The notes under the pieces: model-generated
What the model was told of the DNA's origin: nothing
Databases searched by the model: none
Seen by the model: the letters and a program-made list of their open reading frames with translations, nothing else
Shown: one piece after another, positions 44,218 to 55,737 of the stretch
Position numbering within the stretch: position 1 is the stretch's first letter
How the letters are laid out: every line of letters begins with the position of its first letter
Assembly (NCBI GenBank): GCA_947488325.1
Contig: CANKYZ010000002.1
Coordinates: forward strand, 248,001 to 312,000
Source of the DNA: an uncultured Erythrobacter sp.
Lineage (GTDB): Bacteria > Pseudomonadota > Alphaproteobacteria > Sphingomonadales > Sphingomonadaceae
Length of the DNA stretch: 64,000 bases
Direction of reading: 5' to 3'
Program-made: the position numbers and the translations under genes

Positions 44218-44837
44218 AGCTCCACCCCTTTCCCATATTCGGGGTTCTTCATAACAGTCGCATCCTCTGGTCGGCGGCTGATTTGCTTACCAATATCCTG
44301 ACGCGCCCGCGCACCCGGTTTCGATTCATGGTGGGTAAGCACAATTGCCCCTATCATCGCGACCAACAGGATGATTCCGGCGATTTCGAACAGGATAATA
44401 TACGGACCGTAAAGCAACGCACCGATTGCCTCGATATTGCTAACATCGGTGCGAGCAACGGCCATACCGTCTGCTGATCCCAGCTCCAGCCCGCCTGCAC
44501 CATATGCACCAATGCCAAGCCCCAATTCCGCCAGTAAAATCAACGCAATCGCGATCCCAATTGGAAAATTCTTGATAAAGCCCGCGCGCATTGCGGCAAG
44601 ATCAATGTCGAGCATCATCACCACAAACAGGAACAACACCGCCACCGCGCCGACATAGACGATCACCAGCAGCATCGCGATAAACTCCGCACCCACCAGC
44701 ACCATCAGACCCGCCGCATTAAAGAATGCTAGGATCAGCCACAGCACGCTGTGAACCGGGTTGCGCGACATGATGACCATCACGCCGCCGGCGATGACCA
44801 ATCCTGCGAACAGGTAGAAGGCGATTGTTTCGATCAT
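44214..44837 (-). CDS. nuoJ: NADH-quinone oxidoreductase subunit J
   Basis: [52 protein letters not shown]. Confidence 0.96.
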   Translation of the reverse strand: MIETIAFYLFAGLVIAGGVMVIMSRNPVHSVLWLILAFFNAAGLMVLVGAEFIAMLLVIVYVGAVAVLFLFVVMMLDIDLAAMRAGFIKNFPIGIAIALILLAELGLGIGAYGAGGLELGSADGMAVARTDVSNIEAIGALLYGPYIILFEIAGIILLVAMIGAIVLTHHESKPGARARQDIGKQISRRPEDATVMKNPEYGKGVEL

Positions 44838-44867
44838 AGTCCCACTGTTTTCCCGTCCAGCGCGCCC

Positions 44868-45356
44868 TTAACGATAGGGTGCATCGGCTTCAAGATTGGC
44901 CGCAATAGCCCGTTCCCACTTGTCACCATTCGCGAGCAATTTTGCCTTGTCATAAAGCAATTCTTCGCGCGTTTCGGTGGCGTATTCGAAATTCGGTCCT
45001 TCAACCACGGCATCCACGGGGCAGGCTTCCTGACAGAAACCGCAATAGATGCACTTGGTCATGTCGATGTCGTAACGGGTGGTGCGGCGGCTACCATCAT
45101 CACGCGGCTCGCTCTCAATCGTGATCGCCTGCGCCGGGCACACGGCCTCACACAGCTTACACGCGATGCAGCGTTCTTCGCCATTAGGATAACGGCGCAG
45201 CGCATGCTCACCGCGAAAACGCGGGGAGAGCGGTGATTTCTCAAACGGATAGTTGATCGTCACTTTGGGCTTGAAGAAATACTTCAAGGTCAGCGCATGC
45301 GCTTTCAGGAATTCCCACAGGGTGAACGCTTTGAGGAGCTGTGTTGCGGTGGTCAT
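44868..45356 (-). CDS. nuoI: NADH-quinone oxidoreductase subunit I
   Basis: Two 4Fe-4S motifs [12 protein letters not shown] and [12 protein letters not shown]. Confidence 0.97.
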   Translation of the reverse strand: MTTATQLLKAFTLWEFLKAHALTLKYFFKPKVTINYPFEKSPLSPRFRGEHALRRYPNGEERCIACKLCEAVCPAQAITIESEPRDDGSRRTTRYDIDMTKCIYCGFCQEACPVDAVVEGPNFEYATETREELLYDKAKLLANGDKWERAIAANLEADAPYR

Positions 45357-45877
45357 AGTGCCAGATACTCTCTGGTTTCGAGCTCGGTGAGCGGCTCTTG
45401 AGCAGACGTTTCACGCTCACAAAAGCCAAGCGCGTAAGTGAAGTGCGGTCCTACTGCATAGGTCTTGATCTCTAAGCCCACGCGATCGTTCGATATTCCA
45501 CTTGAAGGAACCTGCATTCGAAGGAATACCATGTGGAACATGTCGCCAAAGACTTGACCACGTTCAGAAGTAAACCCTGCAAACCGATCTGCGGAGCCTC
45601 CAACATCGTAACTACTGAAGATGTCGGCAGAGGGTCCATCAAAGGTTATCACAGCATCTGTCTTGCCAGTCTCGCCTGTTTCGGGATGCGTGTAGCCCCT
45701 CGGACCAGAATATCGAACTGAAAACTCGTAAGGAGTTTCATCAACCGTCTCGGCTCGGCAATGATAATCAACATTGAACGCTGTCGCTAACTCTGGCGAT
45801 GCATCGGACAAGGGTACAACACTCGGATATCCTTGGCCGAGAGCAAAAATGGCCGAGATAGGGAACAGGATACTCAT
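45353..45877 (-). CDS. Orphan hypothetical protein inserted between nuoH and nuoI
   Basis: 174 aa, hydrophobic N-terminus, two mature Cys; ATGA overlaps on both sides. Confidence 0.75.
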   Translation of the reverse strand: MSILFPISAIFALGQGYPSVVPLSDASPELATAFNVDYHCRAETVDETPYEFSVRYSGPRGYTHPETGETGKTDAVITFDGPSADIFSSYDVGGSADRFAGFTSERGQVFGDMFHMVFLRMQVPSSGISNDRVGLEIKTYAVGPHFTYALGFCERETSAQEPLTELETREYLAL

Positions 45878-46920
45878 CCGAAATGCCCCGTCGCCATCAG
45901 ATACCCGCTAATCAGCGCCACAAAGATCAGGCTCATTGGCAGGAACACTTTCCAGCCAAGCCGCATCAACTGGTCATACCGATACCGGGGCACGGTCGCC
46001 CAAATCCAGCTGAACACGAGGAAAAAGCCAAACGTCTTTAGCAGGAACCAGATGAAGCCCGGCACATAATACAGCGGCGCCCATTCAACCGGCGGCAACC
46101 AACCGCCCATAAACAGGATCGTGCACAGCGAGCACATCAGCAAAATGTTCGCATATTCACCCAGCCAAAACAGCGCAAAACTCATCGAGGAATATTCGGT
46201 CTGATACCCGGCGACGAGCTCGGACTCGGCCTCTGTCAAATCAAACGGTGCGCGGGCCGTCTCGGCCAGCGCAGAGATGAAGAACACCACGAACATCGGG
46301 AACAGCAGCAGGTTGAAGAAGAACCCGTTGACGAAGCCAAAACCATGACCCTTTTGAGCCATGACGATTTCGGTCATGTTGAACGATTTTGACCACAGGA
46401 CGACACAGACCAGAATAAAGCCAATCGAGACCTCGTAAGAGATCATCTGTGCAGCCGCGCGCATGGCGGAGAAAAACGGATATTTGGAGTTTGACGCCCA
46501 CCCGCTCATCACAACGCCGTAAACGCCCAAGCTGCTGATCGCGAGGACATACAGCAGGCCAACATTGATATCTGCGAGCACCACGCCTGCATCGAACGGG
46601 ATCACCGCCCATGCGGCCAGCGCAACGGTAAAGGTGATGATCGGCGCGAGCAGAAAAATGCCCTTATTCGCCGCGCTGGGGATGATAGTTTCTTGCAGGA
46701 ATACCTTCAAACCATCGGCGAAACTTTGCAGCAATCCAAACGGACCGACCACATTGGGTCCACGCCGCAGCATAATCGCGCCCAGCACCTTACGATCAAC
46801 ATAGATCACCATCGCCACCGCGAGCAGCAGCGGAAGCGTTATCAGCAGAATGCCCGCAATCGTCGCGACGCCCCATGCCCATTCATAGGACATGCCGAAA
46901 GATTGGAAGAACTCGGTCAT
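45874..46920 (-). CDS. nuoH: NADH-quinone oxidoreductase subunit H
   Basis: [66 protein letters not shown]. Confidence 0.97.
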   Translation of the reverse strand: MTEFFQSFGMSYEWAWGVATIAGILLITLPLLLAVAMVIYVDRKVLGAIMLRRGPNVVGPFGLLQSFADGLKVFLQETIIPSAANKGIFLLAPIITFTVALAAWAVIPFDAGVVLADINVGLLYVLAISSLGVYGVVMSGWASNSKYPFFSAMRAAAQMISYEVSIGFILVCVVLWSKSFNMTEIVMAQKGHGFGFVNGFFFNLLLFPMFVVFFISALAETARAPFDLTEAESELVAGYQTEYSSMSFALFWLGEYANILLMCSLCTILFMGGWLPPVEWAPLYYVPGFIWFLLKTFGFFLVFSWIWATVPRYRYDQLMRLGWKVFLPMSLIFVALISGYLMATGHFG

Positions 46921-48935
46921 TCAGCAGCCTCCCGCATCTCATCACCGTGGAGCAATTCCGCTGAACATTGCTGCATCACCGCACTTGCCCGTGCGATCGA
47001 GTTGGTGAGGTAGAAGTCCTTGATCGGATAGGCGGTGATTGCGCCCTCGCCCTTGGCTTTGCTGTCGGCTTTCGGAAGCGTGCCGTAGTTGGCAAGCCCT
47101 TCTTCACCCAAAGCAGGCACTTCGGCAATCATCGCGGATTGCAATTCGGCAAAGCTATCGAATCCAACCGAGACACCCAAAGCATCCGCCAAGGCGCGCA
47201 GAATCGTCCAGTCCTCGCGCGCATCGCCTGGTGCAAACACGGCCTTTTCAGCAAACTGCACGCGGCCTTCGGTGTTGACGTAGGTGCCATCCTTCTCAGC
47301 ATAGCTCGCCGCTGGCAGGATGACATCCGCCGCATGCGCGCCAACATCACCGTGGTGCCCGATATAGACCTTCAGACTGTCAGCAAACGGTTCGTGGTTC
47401 ATCTCATCCGCGCCGAGGTTCAACAACACTTTGGGAGCTTTCGCAGCGATATCTGCCACGCCGCCGGGCATGGTGAAATCGAGCATCAGCGAACCCATCC
47501 GCGCCGCCGACATGTGCAGCACGTTGAAGCCATTCCAACCGTCTTTTACGAGCCCGAATTTATCGACCAGTTTCAACGCCGGAGCCAAGGCTCCATTCGC
47601 CAAAGCTGCACCGCCAAGAATAACTGCCGGACGCTCCGCCGCCTTCATCGCATCGCCCAATGATTTGGGCGCGCGGTTTAGAACTTTCAGGTCTTCACCC
47701 AGGAATTCAGCAGGATAGGTCGTTTCCCATTCGGGACCGACGACAAACACCTTCGCCTCGGACTTCACCGCCTTGCGGATGCGCGCATTCACCAGCGCCG
47801 CTTCCCAGCGGATGTGGCTGCCGATAATCAGGATCGCGTCTGCAGTCTCAATCCCGGCCAGTGTAGAGTTGAAATTGACCGCCGCGATGTTCGACACATC
47901 GTAAGTCATACCGGTCTGGCGGGCTTCGACCAGTGTAGATCCGCAGGCCTTCAACAATGTTTTGGCCGCGAACATGGTTTCGCAATCGACCATATCGCCA
48001 GCGACCGCTGCGATAGAGGGTTTGTCGTCGCCAAGATGCGTAGCGATAGCGTCAAACGCTTCGTTCCAGCTGGCCGTCTGAAGCTTCCCGCCTTTCCGCA
48101 CAAACACCTTATCAAGCCGCCGCTTTGTCAGGCCATCGACTTGATAGCGGCCTTTGTCCGAAAGCCACTCTTCATTCACATCGTCATTGATGCGGGGGAG
48201 CGCGCGCATAACTTCGCGGCCCTTTGAATGCAGCGAGATGTTCGCACCCACAGCGTCGGACACATCGATGCTGAGCGTCCGCTTCAATTCCCACGGACGC
48301 GCTTCGAAAGCGTATGGCCCTGACGTCAAGGCACCAACTGGGCACAGGTCGATCACATTTGCGCTCAATTCATGCTTCGCAGCCTGCTCCAGATAGGTCG
48401 TGATCTGCATATCTTCGCCGCGATACAGCGCACCGATTTCGTCTACTCCTGCAATCTCTTCAGAGAAACGCACACAGCGGGTGCAATGGATGCAGCGGGT
48501 CATGATCGTCTTGATCAGCGGGCCCATATATTTCTCGGTCACAGCGCGTTTGTTCTCTCGCGCATAACGCGAACCACCCCGGCCATAGGCCACCGCTTGA
48601 TCTTGCAAATCGCACTCACCGCCCTGATCGCAGATCGGGCAATCGAGCGGGTGATTGATGAGCAGAAACTCCATCACCCCTTCGCGGGCTTTCTTGACCA
48701 TTGGCGTGTCGGTGCGGATTTCCTGGCCATCACCAACGGGCAGCGCGCAGCTTGCCTGAGGCTTAGGCGGACCCGGTTTCACTTCGACTAGACACATGCG
48801 GCAATTGCCCGCAATGGACAGCCGTTCGTGATAGCAGAAGCGCGGAATTTCTTTGCCCGCCAGTTCACATGCCTGCAAAACAGTTGCGCCCGCTGGGACT
48901 TCGATTTCTTCGCCGTCTACGGTGACTTTAGGCAT
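46917..48935 (-). CDS. nuoG: NADH-quinone oxidoreductase subunit G
   Basis: [51 protein letters not shown]. Confidence 0.97.
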   Translation of the reverse strand: MPKVTVDGEEIEVPAGATVLQACELAGKEIPRFCYHERLSIAGNCRMCLVEVKPGPPKPQASCALPVGDGQEIRTDTPMVKKAREGVMEFLLINHPLDCPICDQGGECDLQDQAVAYGRGGSRYARENKRAVTEKYMGPLIKTIMTRCIHCTRCVRFSEEIAGVDEIGALYRGEDMQITTYLEQAAKHELSANVIDLCPVGALTSGPYAFEARPWELKRTLSIDVSDAVGANISLHSKGREVMRALPRINDDVNEEWLSDKGRYQVDGLTKRRLDKVFVRKGGKLQTASWNEAFDAIATHLGDDKPSIAAVAGDMVDCETMFAAKTLLKACGSTLVEARQTGMTYDVSNIAAVNFNSTLAGIETADAILIIGSHIRWEAALVNARIRKAVKSEAKVFVVGPEWETTYPAEFLGEDLKVLNRAPKSLGDAMKAAERPAVILGGAALANGALAPALKLVDKFGLVKDGWNGFNVLHMSAARMGSLMLDFTMPGGVADIAAKAPKVLLNLGADEMNHEPFADSLKVYIGHHGDVGAHAADVILPAASYAEKDGTYVNTEGRVQFAEKAVFAPGDAREDWTILRALADALGVSVGFDSFAELQSAMIAEVPALGEEGLANYGTLPKADSKAKGEGAITAYPIKDFYLTNSIARASAVMQQCSAELLHGDEMREAAE

Positions 48936-49482
48936 CAGTTAAGCTCCCGTCACTTTCGATGTAGGAGCAAGTATACTGCACTGTGACCTGCTCATCTGAA
49001 GATAAATAAGGCGCACTGCTTTCAAAAATGACCTTCAATTCTCCGTCAGACAAATACCCCCAACGTCCTGAAGTATATTGCTTCTCTCCATCGTCGGAAG
49101 GACGCCAGTACAAGCACTGAAACACTCGAATTTCGTGCGCATCATCACCGATTTCGGATGGACGAGTAGCGGCGATGTGTTGGCCAAATGCGGCTTGTTG
49201 ATAGACTGGTAAATTCAAAGGCAGGACCGCGTTGCAAGCCGCAAACATTCGATACCAAGCTCTTGTCTTGCGTGATTTCTCGAATGAGCTGAATTCTTCA
49301 AGTGTATTCGCTTCTGGGGAATCCAACCACAGAGCCGTTGATGCGGGTGCTTTTGACCATAGACAGTGAGCCATGGCTTCAACGGTGGCACGCTCAGCTT
49401 CTACTGGTTGAGCGTTGGTGCTTGATGCGGCTGCTAAGACTGCGGCGGCTGACAAACCAAGAATGTTGAAACGAGTGGTCAT
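48928..49482 (-). CDS. Orphan secreted hypothetical protein inserted between nuoF and nuoG
   Basis: [27 protein letters not shown] signal peptide, four mature Cys; ATGA overlap with nuoF stop, 8-nt overlap with nuoG start. Confidence 0.75.
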   Translation of the reverse strand: MTTRFNILGLSAAAVLAAASSTNAQPVEAERATVEAMAHCLWSKAPASTALWLDSPEANTLEEFSSFEKSRKTRAWYRMFAACNAVLPLNLPVYQQAAFGQHIAATRPSEIGDDAHEIRVFQCLYWRPSDDGEKQYTSGRWGYLSDGELKVIFESSAPYLSSDEQVTVQYTCSYIESDGSLTDA

Positions 49483-50771
49483 TCCGCCGCCTCCGCAAAT
49501 TGTGCGTTGTGTTCGTGGATGCGCTTTTCCAGCTCTGGGCGGAAATGGCGGATCAGGCCTTGAACTGGCCACGCCGCTGCATCGCCAAGCGCACAGATCG
49601 TATGGCCTTCAACCTGTTTGGTCACTTCATGCAGCATGTCGATTTCTTCGATAGCCGCGTCGCCAGTCCGCAGCCGTTCCATTACGCGCCACATCCATCC
49701 GGTGCCTTCGCGGCATGGGGTGCACTGGCCGCAACTCTCATGCTTGTAGAAATAGCTCAAGCGACTGATCGCGCGGACAATATCGGTGGATTTATCCATC
49801 ACGATCACCGCCGCCGTACCCAGACCCGAACCCAGCTCTTTCAGCCCGTCAAAGTCCATCGGAGCATGGCGAATTTGGTCGGCCGGAACGAGCGGTACGG
49901 ATGACCCACCGGGGATCACCGCCAGCAAATTGTCCCACCCGCCGCGAATGCCGCCACAATGTTTCTCAATCAGCTCCTCAAACGGGATGCTCATCGCTTC
50001 TTCGACAACGCAGGGTTGTTCGACATGACCGCTGATCTGGAACAGTTTGGTGCCGTGATTGTTCTCACGTCCGAAAGAACTGAACCATGATGCTCCGCGC
50101 CGCAGGATCGTAGGCACAACCGCGATGCTTTCGACATTGTTGACCGTGGTGGGGCAGCCATAAAGACCCGCGCCTGCCGGGAATGGTGGTTTAAGCCGGG
50201 GTTGGCCTTTTTTGCCTTCGAGGCTTTCGATCATCGCGGTTTCTTCACCGCAAATATACGCGCCCGCACCGCGGTGCATAAACACGTCAAAATCGTAGCC
50301 GGAACCACTAGCATTCTTGCCGATCAGGCCCGCATCATAGGCTTCGTCAATGGCTGCCTGTAGCGTATCAGCCTCGCGGATATATTCGCCGCGAACATAG
50401 ATATAAGCTGCCCGCGCGCGCATCGCGAACCCTGCGACCAGTGCGCCTTCTATTAGCTTGTGCGGGTCGTGCCGCAGTATCTCACGGTCTTTGCAGGAAC
50501 CGGGCTCGGATTCGTCCGCATTGATGACGAGGAAACTGGGCCGACCATTAACCGCAGTTTTGGGCATGAATGACCATTTCAGGCCGGTCGGAAAACCGGC
50601 CCCGCCCCGCCCGCGCAGACCCGACGCTTTCATCTCATCGATGATCGCATCGTTACCGCGCTCAATCAGAACCTTTGTGCCATCCCAATCGCCGCGCTTT
50701 TGCGCTGCTTTAAGGCCCCAATCTTGGAAGCCGTAAACATTGGTGAAGATGCGGTCTTTATCGGCCAGCAT
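49479..50771 (-). CDS. nuoF: NADH-quinone oxidoreductase subunit F
   Basis: [51 protein letters not shown]. Confidence 0.97.
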   Translation of the reverse strand: MLADKDRIFTNVYGFQDWGLKAAQKRGDWDGTKVLIERGNDAIIDEMKASGLRGRGGAGFPTGLKWSFMPKTAVNGRPSFLVINADESEPGSCKDREILRHDPHKLIEGALVAGFAMRARAAYIYVRGEYIREADTLQAAIDEAYDAGLIGKNASGSGYDFDVFMHRGAGAYICGEETAMIESLEGKKGQPRLKPPFPAGAGLYGCPTTVNNVESIAVVPTILRRGASWFSSFGRENNHGTKLFQISGHVEQPCVVEEAMSIPFEELIEKHCGGIRGGWDNLLAVIPGGSSVPLVPADQIRHAPMDFDGLKELGSGLGTAAVIVMDKSTDIVRAISRLSYFYKHESCGQCTPCREGTGWMWRVMERLRTGDAAIEEIDMLHEVTKQVEGHTICALGDAAAWPVQGLIRHFRPELEKRIHEHNAQFAEAAE

Positions 50772-50949
50772 CGCTAGTATCCTTGTTCTTTGCTTGCTTA
50801 AGCTGACGCAGGCAGAGCACCTGAAAAATCAGGCCCATCGACATCAGTGCAATACCAGTCGTGCGGCTATGCGTGGCAGCCAAATATGCGCCCGCAAAAA
50901 AGCAAAACAGGCCCGAAAGGCCCAAAATCAGCGTGCCGCCATTCATCAA
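50758..50949 (-). CDS. Small membrane protein between nuoE and nuoF
   Basis: 63 aa, two hydrophobic segments; ATGA overlap with nuoE, 14-nt overlap with nuoF. Confidence 0.6.
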   Translation of the reverse strand: MMNGGTLILGLSGLFCFFAGAYLAATHSRTTGIALMSMGLIFQVLCLRQLKQAKNKDTSDAGR

Positions 50950-51614
50950 TACTCACCCCGATAATCGTGGTTTGCATCGACCATTTGCTTAAGCGTCGTC
51001 GCGCCGCCCTTGGGTTCTGATGTGTGCCTTTCAGGTTCCTGCGTGCCAGCCTTGGGTGTTTCGCCCGCCGCGAGTGCATCCAGGACCGCATCAAGCCGTT
51101 CAGGCGTCAAATCTTCGTAATTGTCGTCGTTGATTTGGACCATCGGCGCGGTTGCGCAATTGCCCATACATTCGACTTCGGTGAGTGTCCAAAGACCATC
51201 TTCGGAGATTTCGCCTTTCGCCATTCCGCGCTTTTTGCAGGCGGAGATAATATCGTCCGACCCGCGCAGCATACACGGCGTAGTGCCGCAAACTTGTACG
51301 TGGAACTTCCCGACCGGCCTCATATTGTACATGAAATAGAAGGTCGCGACTTCGAGCACGCGGATCACCGGCATATCGAGATATTTGGCAACATATTCGA
51401 TCACCGGCAGCGGCAGCCAACCTTGCGTATCAGTCTCTGCACCAACCTGACGTTGACCCAGATCAAGCAGAGCCATCACCGCAGATTTCTGGCGGCCTTC
51501 GGGATATTTGGCGATGTGATAATCCGCCTTGGCCTTGTTTTCCTTCGTCCAAGCAAAAGAGCCCCAATGCGCGCGGAGTTCAGGCGTGTCTGGAGCAGGT
51601 GTGCGATCAGCCAT
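50946..51614 (-). CDS. nuoE: NADH-quinone oxidoreductase subunit E
   Basis: VQVCGTTPCMLRGSDDI, VECMGNCATAPMVQIND. Confidence 0.97.
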   Translation of the reverse strand: MADRTPAPDTPELRAHWGSFAWTKENKAKADYHIAKYPEGRQKSAVMALLDLGQRQVGAETDTQGWLPLPVIEYVAKYLDMPVIRVLEVATFYFMYNMRPVGKFHVQVCGTTPCMLRGSDDIISACKKRGMAKGEISEDGLWTLTEVECMGNCATAPMVQINDDNYEDLTPERLDAVLDALAAGETPKAGTQEPERHTSEPKGGATTLKQMVDANHDYRGEY

Positions 51615-52108
51615 TACTGTTCATCCTTTTTGGGCGAAACGAGGATGAGCTGGGGGCCACTGTTCAAGGGGCAACGATCCCAATTTCTCGGCGTTGTCTC
51701 TCGGACGGTAAAAAACGCAACTCCACCAGCCTCCACCATCTCGCCGTAATACCCTGCGTCAAAGCAAGAACCGGGTCTCATCTCCTCTTGGCAGATCCAA
51801 AGGAGGCGAGGATAATCCACACCTGTTTTGCCATTTACTTCTTCGAATGGCTCAATGGCGTTGGCCACAGAACAACCTGAAATCAAACTGAGGATGGTAT
51901 CGGCATCTGTTTCGTCACCAACAGCGAAAGCTAAGTTTCCAGCATAAGCGATCCTGCCGCCAACAACTTCCGTAAGGCGAGCAGCATCAGAAGCTTCGGC
52001 AGCGGCAACAATTTCGTTCGCACTCACAGACAAGGCTGAATGTGCTCTAACGTGCGAAGTGTGGAGACAGGTGGCCACGATCAAGATTGCCGCAAAGAAA
52101 CCCTTCAC
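51614..52108 (-). CDS. Orphan secreted hypothetical protein inserted between nuoD and nuoE
   Basis: Signal peptide [27 protein letters not shown] start, four mature Cys; GTGA overlap with nuoD, TAATG overlap with nuoE. Confidence 0.75.
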   Translation of the reverse strand: MKGFFAAILIVATCLHTSHVRAHSALSVSANEIVAAAEASDAARLTEVVGGRIAYAGNLAFAVGDETDADTILSLISGCSVANAIEPFEEVNGKTGVDYPRLLWICQEEMRPGSCFDAGYYGEMVEAGGVAFFTVRETTPRNWDRCPLNSGPQLILVSPKKDEQ

Positions 52109-53316
52109 CGGTCACACTCCCCGAACACCACATCAATCGCGCCCAGAATTGCGGTGGCGTCTGGCAGCATGTGGCCTTTGCACATAAAGTCCATCGCTTG
52201 CAGGTGGCTAAAAGCGGTCGGGCGGATTTTGCAGCGGTAGGGCTTGTTGGTGCCGTCGCTCACCAGATAGACGCCGAACTCGCCCTTGGGGCTTTCGGTT
52301 GCGACGTAAACTTCACCGGCGGGCACGTGGAAGCCTTCGGTGTAGAGCTTGAAGTGGTGGATCAGGCTTTCCATCGATTGCTTCATCTCGCCGCGTTTTG
52401 GCGGGGAGACTTTGCCATCTGTGCTTGCGATCGGGCCTTGTGGCATTTCGGCGATGCACTGTTTGATGATCTTGGCGCTTTCGCGCACTTCAGCGACGCG
52501 CACCATGAAACGATCATAGCAGTCCGAATTGGTGCCAACTGGAATGTCAAAGTCCATGCGGTCATAAACATCATAGGGCTGTGATTTGCGCAGATCCCAC
52601 GGAACGCCAGCGGCGCGGATTAGCGGGCCACTAAAGCCCCATGCAATCGCGTCATCACGGCCAACCACGGCAATATCGACGTTACGCTGTTTAAAGATGC
52701 GGTTGTCGATCACCAGGCTCATCGCGTCATCGAACAGCTGGAAGAACCGGTTGTCGAGCCAGTCGCCAATATCGACGAGCAATTTTTCCGGCACATCCTG
52801 GTGCACGCCGCCGGGGCGGAACCATGCGGAGTGCATCCGTGCACCGCTCGCGCGTTCAAAGAAGTTGAGGCAATCTTCGCGCAGTTCAAACACCCAAAGG
52901 TTGGGCGTCATCGCGCCCACATCCATCACATGCGCGCCGATATTCAGCATATGATTGCAGATGCGCGTCAGCTCAGCGAACAAAACCCGCAGATATTGCG
53001 CACGTTCTGGCACTTCGATGTTCAGCAGCTTTTCAATCGCGAGCACATAGGAATGCTCCTGACAAAGCGGCGAACAGTAATCGAGCCGATCAAAATAGGG
53101 CAGTGCTTGAAGGTAAGTTTTCGTCTCGATTAGTTTTTCAGTGCCGCGATGCAGCAAACCAACATGCGGGTCGACCCGCTCGATCACTTCGCCGTCCAGC
53201 TCCATAATCATGCGCAACACGCCGTGCGCCGCAGGATGCTGAGGGCCGAAATTGATCGTGTAATTGGTGATGACATCGCCTTCGGTGGTTGGCGATTCTT
53301 CAATTTGGACGCTCAT
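52105..53316 (-). CDS. nuoD: NADH-quinone oxidoreductase subunit D
   Basis: [42 protein letters not shown]. Confidence 0.98.
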   Translation of the reverse strand: MSVQIEESPTTEGDVITNYTINFGPQHPAAHGVLRMIMELDGEVIERVDPHVGLLHRGTEKLIETKTYLQALPYFDRLDYCSPLCQEHSYVLAIEKLLNIEVPERAQYLRVLFAELTRICNHMLNIGAHVMDVGAMTPNLWVFELREDCLNFFERASGARMHSAWFRPGGVHQDVPEKLLVDIGDWLDNRFFQLFDDAMSLVIDNRIFKQRNVDIAVVGRDDAIAWGFSGPLIRAAGVPWDLRKSQPYDVYDRMDFDIPVGTNSDCYDRFMVRVAEVRESAKIIKQCIAEMPQGPIASTDGKVSPPKRGEMKQSMESLIHHFKLYTEGFHVPAGEVYVATESPKGEFGVYLVSDGTNKPYRCKIRPTAFSHLQAMDFMCKGHMLPDATAILGAIDVVFGECDR

Positions 53317-53981
53317 TTGTCGCCCCCCTTCTTGTCATCCGTCTTTTTGTCGTCGGCCTTTTTGTCGTCGGCCTTTTCGTCGCCGGGAAGCACATAGTCA
53401 GCTCCCTCCCAAGGCGAGAGGAAGTCGAAGGTGCGCATATCTTGCGGCAGTTCAACCGGCTCATAAACAACACGCTTTTCCTCTTCGGAATAGCGCAGTT
53501 CGGTGTAACCCGTCATCGGGAAGTCTTTGCGGAAAGGATGCCCTTCAAACCCATAATCGGTGAGAATTCGGCGCAGATCGGAATTGCCGGAGAACACGAC
53601 ACCGTACATGTCGAACACTTCGCGTTCCAACCAACCAGCATTGGGCCAAAGCGTTGTGACCGTTGGAACCGGTGTCGCTTCATCAGTGGAACATTTGACC
53701 ATGACGCGGTGGTTTTTGGTGAGCGAAAGCAGCATGTAAACGACTTCAAACCGCTCAGCACGGTCGGGGTAATCGGCGCCAGCAATTTCCATCAACTGTT
53801 GGTACTCATGATCATCGCGCAAAGTGCGAAGGACATCCTCAATCGCATTGCGTTTTACGGTGAAGATGATCTCGCCGTGCTTTTCTTTTGACACACTTAC
53901 GGAAGCACCCAGTGCGCTGGTCAGCGTCTCAATCACACCCTCGTTTGATGCAAATTTGGGAGCAGAGTGGAGGACGTTCAT
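53313..53981 (-). CDS. nuoC: NADH-quinone oxidoreductase subunit C
   Basis: [46 protein letters not shown]. Confidence 0.97.
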   Translation of the reverse strand: MNVLHSAPKFASNEGVIETLTSALGASVSVSKEKHGEIIFTVKRNAIEDVLRTLRDDHEYQQLMEIAGADYPDRAERFEVVYMLLSLTKNHRVMVKCSTDEATPVPTVTTLWPNAGWLEREVFDMYGVVFSGNSDLRRILTDYGFEGHPFRKDFPMTGYTELRYSEEEKRVVYEPVELPQDMRTFDFLSPWEGADYVLPGDEKADDKKADDKKTDDKKGGDK

Positions 53982-54553
53982 TATGCTGCAAACTCCAAGT
54001 TTTGCATCACCGAATTAAGAACCCATCCATACCGGCCAGCTGGGACATCCGCGCCTTCTGTTCTTATCCGCACAGACAAAACTTGATCTGATCCTAAATC
54101 GACCAAGCCAACGGCAAAGACTTTTCCGTGGGGGTCAATACCATCTGCGGTGAATGCATCACGGCCGCATACTTTCAGACTTTCAAAGTCTTCGGTCCAC
54201 AAGAATTCCCGCATGTCCGCCTTTATTCTTTCAAAAGGCAAAGCTCTAGACGCATCAGCGGCGGCACGTCGCAGCGGAAGAACATCAAGCAAATAATCAG
54301 TTGAGGATCGGCGGACGGATATGAGAACGCTTTCTTGTGCTCCTTCATCCCTAAAACGACAAACAACCTCTGTAACCGGTCCGATTGTGCTTTTCGAAAT
54401 CTGCTCATGCGAACAAGGTAATGAAATTGTGGCGTGAGCCTCTTGCAATTCAATTTGCTGCCAGGATTCAATTGAGCGGTTTTCGTTAGCCGACGAACCG
54501 CTCAATACCAAAAGCGCTGCCGCACCAACTCGAGAGAGTATAAGGCTCATCAT
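53981..54553 (-). CDS. Orphan secreted hypothetical protein inserted between nuoB and nuoC
   Basis: [25 protein letters not shown] signal-like N-terminus; ATGA overlap with nuoB, TAATG overlap with nuoC. Confidence 0.75.
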   Translation of the reverse strand: MMSLILSRVGAAALLVLSGSSANENRSIESWQQIELQEAHATISLPCSHEQISKSTIGPVTEVVCRFRDEGAQESVLISVRRSSTDYLLDVLPLRRAAADASRALPFERIKADMREFLWTEDFESLKVCGRDAFTADGIDPHGKVFAVGLVDLGSDQVLSVRIRTEGADVPAGRYGWVLNSVMQNLEFAA

Positions 54554-55128
54554 CGCTCAATCGTCCCCGCGCGACGGATTTTCCGCTGCAATTGCATCAC
54601 CCCATACAGCAATGCTTCCGCAGTTGGAGGGCAACCCGGCACATAGATATCAACCGGGACAATCCGGTCGCAGCCGCGCACCACGCTGTAGGAATAGTGG
54701 TAATAGCCCCCGCCATTGGCACACGATCCCATGCTGATCACATATTTGGGGTCGGACATTTGATCATAAACCTTGCGCAAAGCCGGAGCCATTTTGTTGC
54801 ATAAGGTGCCAGCGACAATCATCACATCGGATTGACGCGGAGACGCGCGTGGGGCGATGCCGAACCGCTCCATATCATAACGCGGCATATTCACATGGAT
54901 CATTTCAACCGCGCAGCAAGCGAGGCCAAAGGTCATCCACCACAGGCTGCCCGTACGAGCCCATTGGAACAGGTCTTCGGTTGAAGTAACAAGGAAACCC
55001 TTGTCATTCACCTCGGTCTGCATCGCTTTGAAATAGTCCGCATCAGGTTGCAGGACATCCCCACCTTTCGCGGTTTCAAGAGCGGAAATATCGGGCAGGC
55101 CTTGCGGAGGGGTGATTAGAGTGCTCAT
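54550..55128 (-). CDS. nuoB: NADH-quinone oxidoreductase subunit B
   Basis: [60 protein letters not shown] overlap with nuoA. Confidence 0.97.
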   Translation of the reverse strand: MSTLITPPQGLPDISALETAKGGDVLQPDADYFKAMQTEVNDKGFLVTSTEDLFQWARTGSLWWMTFGLACCAVEMIHVNMPRYDMERFGIAPRASPRQSDVMIVAGTLCNKMAPALRKVYDQMSDPKYVISMGSCANGGGYYHYSYSVVRGCDRIVPVDIYVPGCPPTAEALLYGVMQLQRKIRRAGTIER

Positions 55129-55499
55129 TCCCAGTCCAGAGCTCCCTTCTTCCATTCATAGGCAAGGCCAATCGCCAGAATTCCTAAGAATGTCATCATA
55201 CCGATCCAACCGACCCATTGCGTTTCTCCAAGGCTAACCGCCCAAGGAAACAGGAACGCTGCTTCGAGATCGAAGATGATGAAGCTGATCGCGACAAGAT
55301 AGAAACGCACATCAAACTGACTGCGCGCATCCTCAAATGCTGGAAAGCCGCACTCATATTCTGAGAGCTTTTCCGCGTCGGGATTGTGTACGCCAGTCAG
55401 GCGCGAAACGCCCATTGGCAGGAACACAAACAAACAGGAAAGCCCTAAGGCGATTCCGATGAAAAGCAGTATTGGGAGATACTGACTAAGGTCGACCAC
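55125..55499 (-). CDS. nuoA: NADH-quinone oxidoreductase subunit A
   Basis: [46 protein letters not shown]. Confidence 0.97.
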   Translation of the reverse strand: MVDLSQYLPILLFIGIALGLSCLFVFLPMGVSRLTGVHNPDAEKLSEYECGFPAFEDARSQFDVRFYLVAISFIIFDLEAAFLFPWAVSLGETQWVGWIGMMTFLGILAIGLAYEWKKGALDWE

Positions 55500-55737
55500 G
55501 TTAATGCCCCGCTTTGGGTGAATATGGGCGCTCGTCTAGGCCCGTCAGGCACCGTGTGCAAGTGCGTGAAAGGTGAAATTCCCGCGCATTCTGTTGCACA
55601 TTAGTGGATATACCTAGAAAAAGTGCCTTGAGCTGCGAGAAGCATCCAATTCGGTATCTTTGGCATATTCAATTGCGCATAACGTGGCCCGGTGTCACAC
55701 CTCCCCCGAAATCCCCCAATGGCGAGGAAAGACACCC

